NCBI GenBank assembly: GCA_934178475.1
Contig: CAKPQH010000017.1
Span: 1 to 13,845, forward strand
Length of the DNA: 13,845 bases
Origin: an uncultured Clostridia bacterium
GTDB taxonomy: Bacteria > Bacillota > Clostridia > TANB77 > CAG-508
Direction of reading: 5' to 3'
Part shown: positions 6,496 through 12,828 of the stretch, piece by piece
Layout: each line of letters starts with the position of its first letter
Position numbering within the stretch: position 1 is the stretch's first letter
Notes under the pieces: model-generated
Told to the model about the DNA's origin: nothing
The model's database searches: none
What the model saw: the letters and a program-made list of their open reading frames with translations, nothing else
Position numbers and translations under genes: made by a program

Positions 6496-7971
6496 TTGAA
6501 AGGAAAAATATTACCCAATATCACAAAAATTTTAGCTATATTAATTATATGTTTAATATCATTTGTAGGAATATATGTGCAGAAATTAAATAGCATGGAA
6601 AATGTAGTTAAGGATTATAAAAAATCAAAAGAATTAGAAGGCTATAGACAAGTTATTTTAGAAATAAGTGATGCAACACAAGTATTAAGCTCTGAAGGAA
6701 AAGTTATAGGAAATACAGATGATTTTGATGAAAGCTCTATAACTAAAAATAATTATACAAAAACAGCGACACTTGTAAATAAAGATGAAAGTAAAACAAT
6801 TGATAATTATGAAAAATCTAAAAACATAATAGAAAAGAGATTATCTGCATTTGGAGTACAAGATTATAATTTAAGTTTAGATTCAGAAACAGGAAGAATT
6901 TATATTTCATTACCAGAAGATGATAATACAGATACTGTAATAAGTAATTTAACACAAGTTGGTAATTTTGTAATTAAAGATTCTGAAACGGGTGTTGAAT
7001 ATATTAAAAATGAAGATTTAAAAAAAGTAAGTTCAGTATATAATACAACAACTGATGGAACAACAGTAGCATTGCAAATAGAGCTAAATAAAGTAGGAAA
7101 AGAAATATTAAAGAATTTGAGTTCTGGAGATTATGCTACAATAAAAGAAACTGAAAATAAAGAAGAAAATAATGCAACAGAGAATTCAGATTCAAATAGT
7201 GTAGAAGCAGAGGCAAGTGTTACAGATAAGAATAATACAATAGAAGCAGATGCAAATAATACAGAAAATAGCGATGCAACCTCAACAGAAGAAAATAGTG
7301 AAACTAAACAGAAAAAAATAGTTTTAGCTATAGATACAAATGAAATGATAACAACAAGTTTTGATGAACCAATGGTAGATGGAGTACTTCAATTAACAAT
7401 GGGAAAGGCTTCAAAAGATTCTAAAACTGTATCAGATACATTAAGTTCAACATCAAGAATGGCTGTATTATTAAATGAAGGCACAATGCCATTAACATAT
7501 AAAGTATCAAATAATATGTATATACAACAATCAAATGATAAAAGTAATGTTTTACTATATACAATTATTGTATTAGCAATAATAAGCTTAATATTAGTTA
7601 TATATTTAATTGTAAAATATAAAGCACAAGGCTTATGGGCAACATTAGGTCATGTTGGATTTTTAGCATTATATTTATTATTGATAAGATATACTAATGT
7701 AGAAGTATCTATTGCAAGTTTATTTGCAATATTTATATCTTTATTATTAAATTTTGAAATAAATAGAGAATTATTAAAAGACGAAGAAAATGCAAATAAA
7801 AAATATATGTCATTTATAATGAAAGTGATACCAATATATATAATATCAATAATATTTAGTTTTACAAAACTAACAGTATTAAATACATTTGGAATGGCGA
7901 TGTTCTGGGGAATTACATTAAGTGTAATTTATAATTTGACAATAACTAGAATTTTAATTAAGACAAAATAG
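6496..7971 (+). CDS. secD: Divergent SecD, Sec translocase accessory subunit
   Basis: A 491-residue protein. Start is TTG 6496, 8 nt after AAGGAGG (6481-6487). It has one N-terminal helix (about 10-30), a large extracytoplasmic region (31-350) and five C-terminal helices (about 352-373, 380-398, 402-421, 438-457, 463-485), the SecD topology. The P1-type region is recognisable in YEKSKNIIEKRLSAFGV (105-121) and VISNLTQVGNFVIKD (148-162), and the later part in IVLAIDTNEM...FDEPMVDGVLQLTMG (275-303). SecD with SecF uses the proton gradient to pull secreted proteins outward. Oddities: the LDLKGG-type motif is absent (LEGYRQVILEIS instead), the Asp of the VDANV...ER motif needed for proton flow is missing in helix 4 (SLLLNFEINREL), and an acidic Ser/Asn/Glu insert occupies residues about 217-273. 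Translationally coupled to secF: the next ribosome binding site overlaps the stop codon. Family call rests on topology, patchy motifs and the secF neighbour. Confidence 0.75.
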   Translation: MKGKILPNITKILAILIICLISFVGIYVQKLNSMENVVKDYKKSKELEGYRQVILEISDATQVLSSEGKVIGNTDDFDESSITKNNYTKTATLVNKDESKTIDNYEKSKNIIEKRLSAFGVQDYNLSLDSETGRIYISLPEDDNTDTVISNLTQVGNFVIKDSETGVEYIKNEDLKKVSSVYNTTTDGTTVALQIELNKVGKEILKNLSSGDYATIKETENKEENNATENSDSNSVEAEASVTDKNNTIEADANNTENSDATSTEENSETKQKKIVLAIDTNEMITTSFDEPMVDGVLQLTMGKASKDSKTVSDTLSSTSRMAVLLNEGTMPLTYKVSNNMYIQQSNDKSNVLLYTIIVLAIISLILVIYLIVKYKAQGLWATLGHVGFLALYLLLIRYTNVEVSIASLFAIFISLLLNFEINRELLKDEENANKKYMSFIMKVIPIYIISIIFSFTKLTVLNTFGMAMFWGITLSVIYNLTITRILIKTK

Positions 7972-7984
7972 GAGGTCTATATAA

Positions 7985-8635
7985 ATGAAAAAAAATATAG
8001 CATTATATATAATTATTGGCATAATCATAGTAACAGGTATTATAATGTATGCTACTATGGGATTTAATTTTGAAAGTCAATATAGTAAAAGAAATCAAAT
8101 AAGAATAGATATAAACAAAGAAGTTGATTTACAAAAAATAAAAGAAATTGCACAAGATGCAATTAAAGATAAAAAAATAACTATTAATAAAGTGGAATTT
8201 TTTGGAAATTCAGTAGCTATTAGTACAACAGAAATTACAGAAGAAGAAAAAAATCAAATTGTAGAAAAAGTAAATGAAGAATATGGAACAGAGATTTCAA
8301 AAGACAATGTTAAAATAAATTCAATAAGTAATACAAGAATAAAAGATATAATAAAACCATTTATAGAACCTGGATTAATAACAGTTGCAATAGTAATTAT
8401 ATATTCTATAATTAGATATAGAAAACTAGGCGTATTAAAAGTATTTTTAGAAAGTTTACTTTTACCAATACTTGCAGAATTAACATTTTATAGTATAATA
8501 TCTATAACAAGATTACCGTTTGGAGATGTCACAACAGCAATTGCAATTGCTATATATGCTATGGTAGTTATAATATTAACATTTAAGTATGAAAAAGGAT
8601 TAGCTGAAATTGCAGTTAAACAGAAAAATAACTAA
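7985..8635 (+). CDS. secF: Divergent, short SecF, Sec translocase accessory subunit
   Basis: A 216-residue protein, against about 290-310 for usual SecF. Start ATG 7985 follows AGGAGG (7970-7975) that overlaps the secD stop. Layout: helix 1 (5-25), extracytoplasmic domain (about 30-125) with SecF-like GFNFESQYSKRNQIRIDI where GIDFKGG is expected, then helices at about 131-144, 151-172 and 178-200. The final two helices of canonical SecF are absent, and greA begins 19 nt later with no remnant in between, so this is not a simple frameshift. The HD and NDTIVVFDRIRE motifs are replaced (PILAELTFY; AMVVIILTFKYEK), so the conserved Arg/Asp of the proton path are missing. It presumably pairs with the equally divergent SecD. 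Either the pair works without proton coupling or it has been repurposed. Confidence 0.7.
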   Translation: MKKNIALYIIIGIIIVTGIIMYATMGFNFESQYSKRNQIRIDINKEVDLQKIKEIAQDAIKDKKITINKVEFFGNSVAISTTEITEEEKNQIVEKVNEEYGTEISKDNVKINSISNTRIKDIIKPFIEPGLITVAIVIIYSIIRYRKLGVLKVFLESLLLPILAELTFYSIISITRLPFGDVTTAIAIAIYAMVVIILTFKYEKGLAEIAVKQKNN

Positions 8636-8654
8636 CAGAAAGGAAGTTTAAATT

Positions 8655-9131
8655 ATGGAAGAAAAAGAAGTAATCCTTACACAAGAAGGATATGATAAAT
8701 TAGTTGAGGAATTGAATTTTTTAAAAACAACAAATAGAACAGAAATTGCAGAAAGAATAAAAATAGCATTAGGATTTGGAGATTTGTCAGAAAATTCTGA
8801 ATATGATGAAGCAAAATCAGCACAAGCTGAAAACGAAGTAAGAATAGCAGAATTAGAAAATAAATTGAGAAATGCTAAAATAATAGATGAAAAAGAAATA
8901 GATACAAAAACTGTACAAATAGGAAATAGCGTTAAATTATATGATGAAGAGTTTGACGAAGAAGTTATATATACAATTGTAGGTTCAACAGAAGTAAATT
9001 TAGATGAAAATAAAATATCAAATGAATCACCTTTAGGAAAAGCTTTACTTGGAGCAAAAAAAGGAAATACAGTTGAAGTTGATGCACCAGACGGAATAGT
9101 AAAATATAAAATACTTGCTATAAAAAAATAA
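8655..9131 (+). CDS. greA: Transcription elongation factor GreA
   Basis: A 158-residue protein of normal GreA length. The N-terminal coiled coil (about 5-75) carries the tip motif GDLSENSEYDEAK (42-54), where Asp43 and Glu46 match the acidic tip that coordinates the second Mg2+ in the RNA polymerase active site and triggers cleavage of backtracked RNA. The C-terminal FKBP-like domain includes SPLGKALLGAKKGNTVEV (126-142) typical of GreA. AGGA (8641-8644) lies 10 nt before the ATG. It is the third gene of the secD-secF-greA-glgP run. Confidence 0.96.
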   Translation: MEEKEVILTQEGYDKLVEELNFLKTTNRTEIAERIKIALGFGDLSENSEYDEAKSAQAENEVRIAELENKLRNAKIIDEKEIDTKTVQIGNSVKLYDEEFDEEVIYTIVGSTEVNLDENKISNESPLGKALLGAKKGNTVEVDAPDGIVKYKILAIKK

Positions 9132-9163
9132 ATAATATAAAAATACTAAGGAGGATATAAATA

Positions 9164-11743
9164 ATGTACGTTTTCAATAAAATAGTTGTAAAACCACAAT
9201 TACCAAAAAACATTGATAGATTACAAGAAATTGCCAATAACTTATGGTGGAGCTGGAATACAGAGTTCTTAAAACTTTTAAAAAGAATGGATAGAGACTT
9301 ATGGGAAAGTGTTGAAAAAAATCCAGTAAAATTCTTGAAGAGAATATCACAAGAAAGAATTGAGATGGCATCAAAAGATAGCTCTTTTGTAAAAGAATAT
9401 GATAGAGTTGTAAGAAATTTTGATGATTATATGTTAAGTAAAGATACTTGGTATAATAAGAAATATCCAGATAATAAAAATGATTTAATTGCATATTTTT
9501 CAGCCGAATATGGATTAGATGAAATACTACCAATTTATTCAGGAGGACTTGGAATTTTATCAGGTGATCACCTAAAATCTGCAAGTGATTTAGGAATACC
9601 ATTAGTTGGTATTGGATTATTATATAAAAATGGATATTTCAATCAAAAAATTGAAGGATATGGAATTCAAAAGTCGGAATATAATGATATAGAAATTGAA
9701 GATCTTCCTATACTTCCTGTAAAAGATGAAAAGGGAGAAGATTTAATTATAGATGTAAAATTCCCAAAAAGAAATTTATATTTAAAAGTTTGGCAAATAA
9801 ATGTTGGTAGAATAAAACTATATTTATTGGATTCGGATATTGAAAAAAATAATATTGAAGATAGAAATGTAACATATAGATTATATGGTGGAGACCAAGA
9901 GATGAGAATAAGACAAGAAATTGTTCTTGGAATGACAGGAACAAGACTTTTAAAAACACTTGGGCTTAATCCAACTATATATCATATGAACGAAGGACAT
10001 TCTGCATTTTTAACTTTAGAATTAATGAAAGATATAATTAAAGAAAAAAATGTATCATTTGAGGTTGCAAGAGATATAGTAAGTGCAAAAACAGTATTTA
10101 CAACTCATACCCCAGTACCAGCAGGAAATGATATTTTCCCTATTAGTTTAGTTGAAACATATTTTAAAAACTTCTGGCCAAAATTAGGTATAGATAGAGA
10201 AGAATTTTTAAAATTAGGAATGAAACCATGTAATGAATTAGAAACAGGATTCAATATGGGAATATTTGCTCTAAAAATTGCAGGAAAGAAAAATGGAGTA
10301 AGTAAGCTTCATGGAGCTGTATCGAGAGAATTATTTGGTGAAGTGTGGCCAAATATTGCAGCAAACGAATCTCCTATAACTTATGTTACAAACGGAATAC
10401 ATACTTGTTCATGGTTATCACCAAATTTAAAAGAATTATATAATAAATACGTAAGTTCTCCTACAACGCCATATTGGCAAGATAAAATACATTTAGATGA
10501 AACATGGAAACGTATAAAAAATATTCCTAATGAAGAATTATGGAATGCTCATAAAGCAAGAAAAGAAAGATTAATACAGTTAATAAAAGAAAATGTAACT
10601 GAAAGATTAAGAAGAGCAGGAGTAAGTTATGATGAAATAAGAGAAATTACATCAGATATAGGACCTAATGATTTAATTATAGGTTTTGCAAGAAGATTTG
10701 CTACATATAAAAGAGCAACACTTATATTTAATGATTTAGAAAGAATCACAGAAATATTAAATGATTCTGATAGACCAATAAGATTAGTGTTTGCAGGAAA
10801 AGCACATCCAGCAGATAAAGAAGGTCAAGATTTAATAAAATATATACATGAAATATCAATGAAACCACAGTTCAAAGGAAAGATATTCCTGCTTGAGAAC
10901 TATAATATTGCATTATCAAGATATTTAGTAAGTGGTGTAGATGTATGGTTAAATACACCTCGTCGTCCAATGGAAGCTTCTGGAACTAGTGGACAAAAAG
11001 CATCTGTAAATGGAGTACCAAATTTCAGCGTATTAGATGGATGGTGGGCAGAAGGATATGACCAAACTAACGGATGGGCAATAGGAACAGATACAGAATA
11101 TAGTACGTATCAAGAACAAGATAGAGAAGACAGTAAAAGTATATATAGAACTCTTGAAAATAAAATAGTACCAGATTTCTTTGAAAAAGATGAAAAAACA
11201 GGATTACCAGAAAAATGGATTGAGATAATGAAAAATTCAATAATAACTACAGGAGGAAAATATAGTACAGCTCGTATGCTTGTTGATTACACAGAAAGAC
11301 TATATATGCCTTTAATAGATATCACAAAGAAATATTATTCAGAATTAGATAAAGTTGTTGAATATACTTCTTGGAAAAAAGAATTATATAGTAATTGGGA
11401 TAATATATTGATAGAACAAAATGATAACCCTGAAAACTTATCAATAGATGCAGGAGAAAATATAGAGGTTAGATGTAAAGTTACTTTGCCAAATATAAGC
11501 AAAGACAATATAAGGGTTGAAGTATATTGTGGAAAGATTTCTGACGAAGGAAATGTTGAAGAAATAAAAATAATTCCAATGAAATTAATAGGCGAAGAAG
11601 AACAATATAAAAGATATGAATATTCTAGCAAAGTTTCTCTTTCAACAGGTGGAAATTATGGATATACATTTAGAGTTATGCCTGTACATCCAATGCTTTT
11701 AGATAGTGAAAACTTAGATTTAGTAAAATGGATAGAAAAATAA
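9164..11743 (+). CDS. glgP: Alpha-glucan (glycogen/maltodextrin) phosphorylase, GT35
   Basis: An 859-residue cytoplasmic enzyme that releases glucose-1-phosphate from alpha-1,4-glucans using phosphate and PLP. An N-terminal DUF3417 module (about 1-115; RLQEIANNLWWSWN) precedes the GT35 fold. Recognisable motifs: YFSAEYGL, SGGLGILSGDHLKSASDLG, FTTHTPVPAGND, VTNGIHTCSWL, GFARRFATYKRA, FAGKAHPADKEGQ, and the PLP site EASGTSGQKASVNG, with Lys612 as the expected Schiff-base lysine. The C-terminal beta module ends GNYGYTFRVMPVHP. Length and the DUF3417 fusion match the TIGR02094 branch (alpha-glucan family phosphorylase), not the classic GlgP/MalP branch, so the symbol is a functional label. AAGGAGG (9148-9154) lies 9 nt before the ATG. 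No glycogen synthesis genes are nearby. Confidence 0.93.
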   Translation: MYVFNKIVVKPQLPKNIDRLQEIANNLWWSWNTEFLKLLKRMDRDLWESVEKNPVKFLKRISQERIEMASKDSSFVKEYDRVVRNFDDYMLSKDTWYNKKYPDNKNDLIAYFSAEYGLDEILPIYSGGLGILSGDHLKSASDLGIPLVGIGLLYKNGYFNQKIEGYGIQKSEYNDIEIEDLPILPVKDEKGEDLIIDVKFPKRNLYLKVWQINVGRIKLYLLDSDIEKNNIEDRNVTYRLYGGDQEMRIRQEIVLGMTGTRLLKTLGLNPTIYHMNEGHSAFLTLELMKDIIKEKNVSFEVARDIVSAKTVFTTHTPVPAGNDIFPISLVETYFKNFWPKLGIDREEFLKLGMKPCNELETGFNMGIFALKIAGKKNGVSKLHGAVSRELFGEVWPNIAANESPITYVTNGIHTCSWLSPNLKELYNKYVSSPTTPYWQDKIHLDETWKRIKNIPNEELWNAHKARKERLIQLIKENVTERLRRAGVSYDEIREITSDIGPNDLIIGFARRFATYKRATLIFNDLERITEILNDSDRPIRLVFAGKAHPADKEGQDLIKYIHEISMKPQFKGKIFLLENYNIALSRYLVSGVDVWLNTPRRPMEASGTSGQKASVNGVPNFSVLDGWWAEGYDQTNGWAIGTDTEYSTYQEQDREDSKSIYRTLENKIVPDFFEKDEKTGLPEKWIEIMKNSIITTGGKYSTARMLVDYTERLYMPLIDITKKYYSELDKVVEYTSWKKELYSNWDNILIEQNDNPENLSIDAGENIEVRCKVTLPNISKDNIRVEVYCGKISDEGNVEEIKIIPMKLIGEEEQYKRYEYSSKVSLSTGGNYGYTFRVMPVHPMLLDSENLDLVKWIEK

Positions 11744-11746
11744 AAC

Positions 11747-11782
11747 ATACAAAGGAACCTATTAAAATAAGGTTCCTTGTAT
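11747..11782 (+). terminator. Hairpin between glgP and rnhA, terminator or attenuator
   Basis: Stem AAGGAACCT (11752-11760) with AGGTTCCTT (11770-11778), 9-nt loop, extended by four pairs past one bulged A. The downstream T-run is interrupted (ATTAATTTT), and the rnhA ribosome binding site GGAGG (11790-11794) follows directly. No clear separate rnhA promoter is visible, so partial read-through could supply rnhA. Confidence 0.5.
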
Positions 11783-11799
11783 TAATTTTGGAGGTAGTT

Positions 11800-12234
11800 A
11801 TGAAAAAAATAACAATATATACAGATGGAGCTTGCTCTGGAAATCCAGGACCAGGTGGATGGGCAGCAGTTTTATTATTTGAAGGAAATAAAAAAGAAAT
11901 TTCAGGAGGAGAGAAGAATACAACAAATAATATAATGGAGCTTACAGCAATAATTGAAGGATTAAAGGCATTAAAAGAAGAATGTGAAGTAGAAGTATAT
12001 AGTGACAGTGCATATTCTGTTAATGCTTTTAATCAAGGGTGGATATACAACTGGATGAAAAAAGGATGGAAAAAAGCAGATGGAAGTAAAGTTAAAAATC
12101 AAGAGCTATGGCAAGAGCTATATGAACTAACCAAAAAACATAAAGTTACTTTTAATAAAGTAAAAGGGCATAGTGACGTAGAACTTAATAATAGATGTGA
12201 TGAGCTTGCTAGGAAAGCAATTGAAAATTTATAA
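11800..12234 (+). CDS. rnhA: Ribonuclease HI
   Basis: A 144-residue cytoplasmic endonuclease that cuts the RNA strand of RNA-DNA hybrids (R-loops, primers). The catalytic set is complete: Asp9 (IYTDGACSGNPGPGGW), Glu47 (NNIMELTA), Asp69 (YSDSAYSVNA), His124 (KGHSDVELNN) and Asp134 (CDELARKA). The basic handle region GWIYNWMKKGWKKADG (80-95) is present. Length matches the bacterial type 1 enzyme. I chose ATG 11800, 5 nt after GGAGG (11790-11794); the longer frame from 11728 would begin inside the glgP coding region and read through the hairpin. I see no clear terminator after it; the next promoter begins 25 nt downstream. Confidence 0.96.
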   Translation: MKKITIYTDGACSGNPGPGGWAAVLLFEGNKKEISGGEKNTTNNIMELTAIIEGLKALKEECEVEVYSDSAYSVNAFNQGWIYNWMKKGWKKADGSKVKNQELWQELYELTKKHKVTFNKVKGHSDVELNNRCDELARKAIENL

Positions 12235-12259
12235 AATATAATGAAAAAAGCTAATTTTA

Positions 12260-12288
12260 TTGGAAAAACGCATATAATCTGATATAAT
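12260..12288 (+). promoter_or_regulatory. Sigma-A promoter for the small membrane protein gene
   Basis: -35 TTGGAA (12260-12265), 17-nt spacer, -10 TATAAT (12283-12288). Transcription should start near 12295, giving a leader of about 80 nt. A second TATAAT (12273-12278) lies 10 nt upstream but lacks a matching -35. Confidence 0.7.
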
Positions 12289-12310
12289 AACTTTGTTACA
12301 ATAAATTATT

Positions 12311-12369
12311 TGTACCTTTGAGAAATAAAAATTTCGGAGGTACACACCCTCCGAATAAATGAGAGGAGG
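12311..12369 (+). promoter_or_regulatory. Structured 5' leader with competing hairpins over the ribosome binding site
   Basis: Hairpin 1 pairs TGTACCT (12311-12317) with AGGTACA (12338-12344) and continues inside with GAAAT (12322-12326) to ATTTC (12331-12335) around an AAAA loop. Hairpin 2 pairs TTCGGAGG (12333-12340) with CCTCCGAA (12348-12355). The two share 12333-12344 and cannot coexist. CCTCC (12348-12352) can also pair with GGAGG of the true ribosome binding site (12365-12369). Thus hairpin 2 would leave translation open, and hairpin 1 would free CCTCC to mask it. It matches no riboswitch class I recognise. The pairings are seen directly; the switching is inferred. Confidence 0.5.
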
Positions 12370-12376
12370 AAAAAAC

Positions 12377-12598
12377 ATGTATATTCTTTATAGCTTATGG
12401 AAAGCAATGCAAGTGTGTTCAATGGTTTTAATTATTTGCACAATAATTTCATTGTTCATTAATTGGTGGCAAAAAAAGTATGACAAAGAAAATGCTAATT
12501 ATACTAAAGGCTTTACAAAGTTTTTAGTAAGATCCATATTAATTGGCGTTACATGTTTAATTGCAAGTAGTATTTGCTTATTTTTAAGAATATACTAG
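12377..12598 (+). CDS. Small two-helix membrane protein of unknown function
   Basis: A 73-residue protein I do not recognise. Helix 1 is about residues 9-29 (AMQVCSMVLIICTIISLFI), then a charged loop with NWWQKKYDKENANYTKG (29-45), and helix 2 about 50-70 (LVRSILIGVTCLIASSICLF). It has four cysteines, all in or next to the helices (14, 21, 60, 67). I chose ATG 12377, 7 nt after AGGAGG (12364-12369); the in-frame ATG at 12359 lies upstream of that site and would make it coding. The gene has its own consensus promoter, a structured leader and a strong terminator, so it is an independently regulated unit and very likely a real gene. Possible roles include a small regulator of a membrane complex, but nothing in the sequence fixes this. 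Confidence 0.72.
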   Translation: MYILYSLWKAMQVCSMVLIICTIISLFINWWQKKYDKENANYTKGFTKFLVRSILIGVTCLIASSICLFLRIY

Positions 12599-12606
12599 GT
12601 TGTAAT

Positions 12607-12646
12607 AAAAATACTTGTTCCTAATAATTATGGGGCAGGTATTTTT
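12607..12646 (+). terminator. Intrinsic terminator after the small membrane protein gene
   Basis: A 15-bp stem (12607-12621 with 12632-12646, including three G-U pairs), 10-nt loop, right arm ending TTTTT and followed by GTTTTG. It begins 9 nt after the stop codon. Confidence 0.85.
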
Positions 12647-12735
12647 GTTTTGTTAAATCAAATGTTTTAAATATTTTACAATAAAAATAAAATTTATATA
12701 TTTTTTGGGAAAATTTATTTTTTTAAAAAGAAATA

Positions 12736-12764
12736 TTGAAAAAAATGTAATATGGTGATATAAT
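12736..12764 (+). promoter_or_regulatory. Consensus extended -10 promoter for the Ig-like surface protein
   Basis: -35 TTGAAA (12736-12741), 17-nt spacer, -10 TATAAT (12759-12764) preceded by TGA (extended -10). The leader to the ATG is about 58 nt. I see no convincing structure in the leader beyond short AT-rich dyads. The rest of the 230-nt intergenic stretch (12599-12828) holds only the preceding terminator and AT-rich spacer. Confidence 0.75.
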
Positions 12765-12828
12765 AGCACCCGTAAAAATAGAACGTTTTTGTGATAAACA
12801 AATACGAGAAAATGGAGGGAAAAATTAG

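Noticed and set aside
11728..11799. Extended N-terminus for RNase HI
   Set aside because: It would overlap the glgP end and translate through the intergenic hairpin; the canonical RNase HI start MKKITIYTDG has GGAGG 5 nt upstream.
12359..12376. Upstream in-frame ATG of the small membrane protein
   Set aside because: The AGGAGG that should serve the gene lies inside this extension, so the start is 12377.
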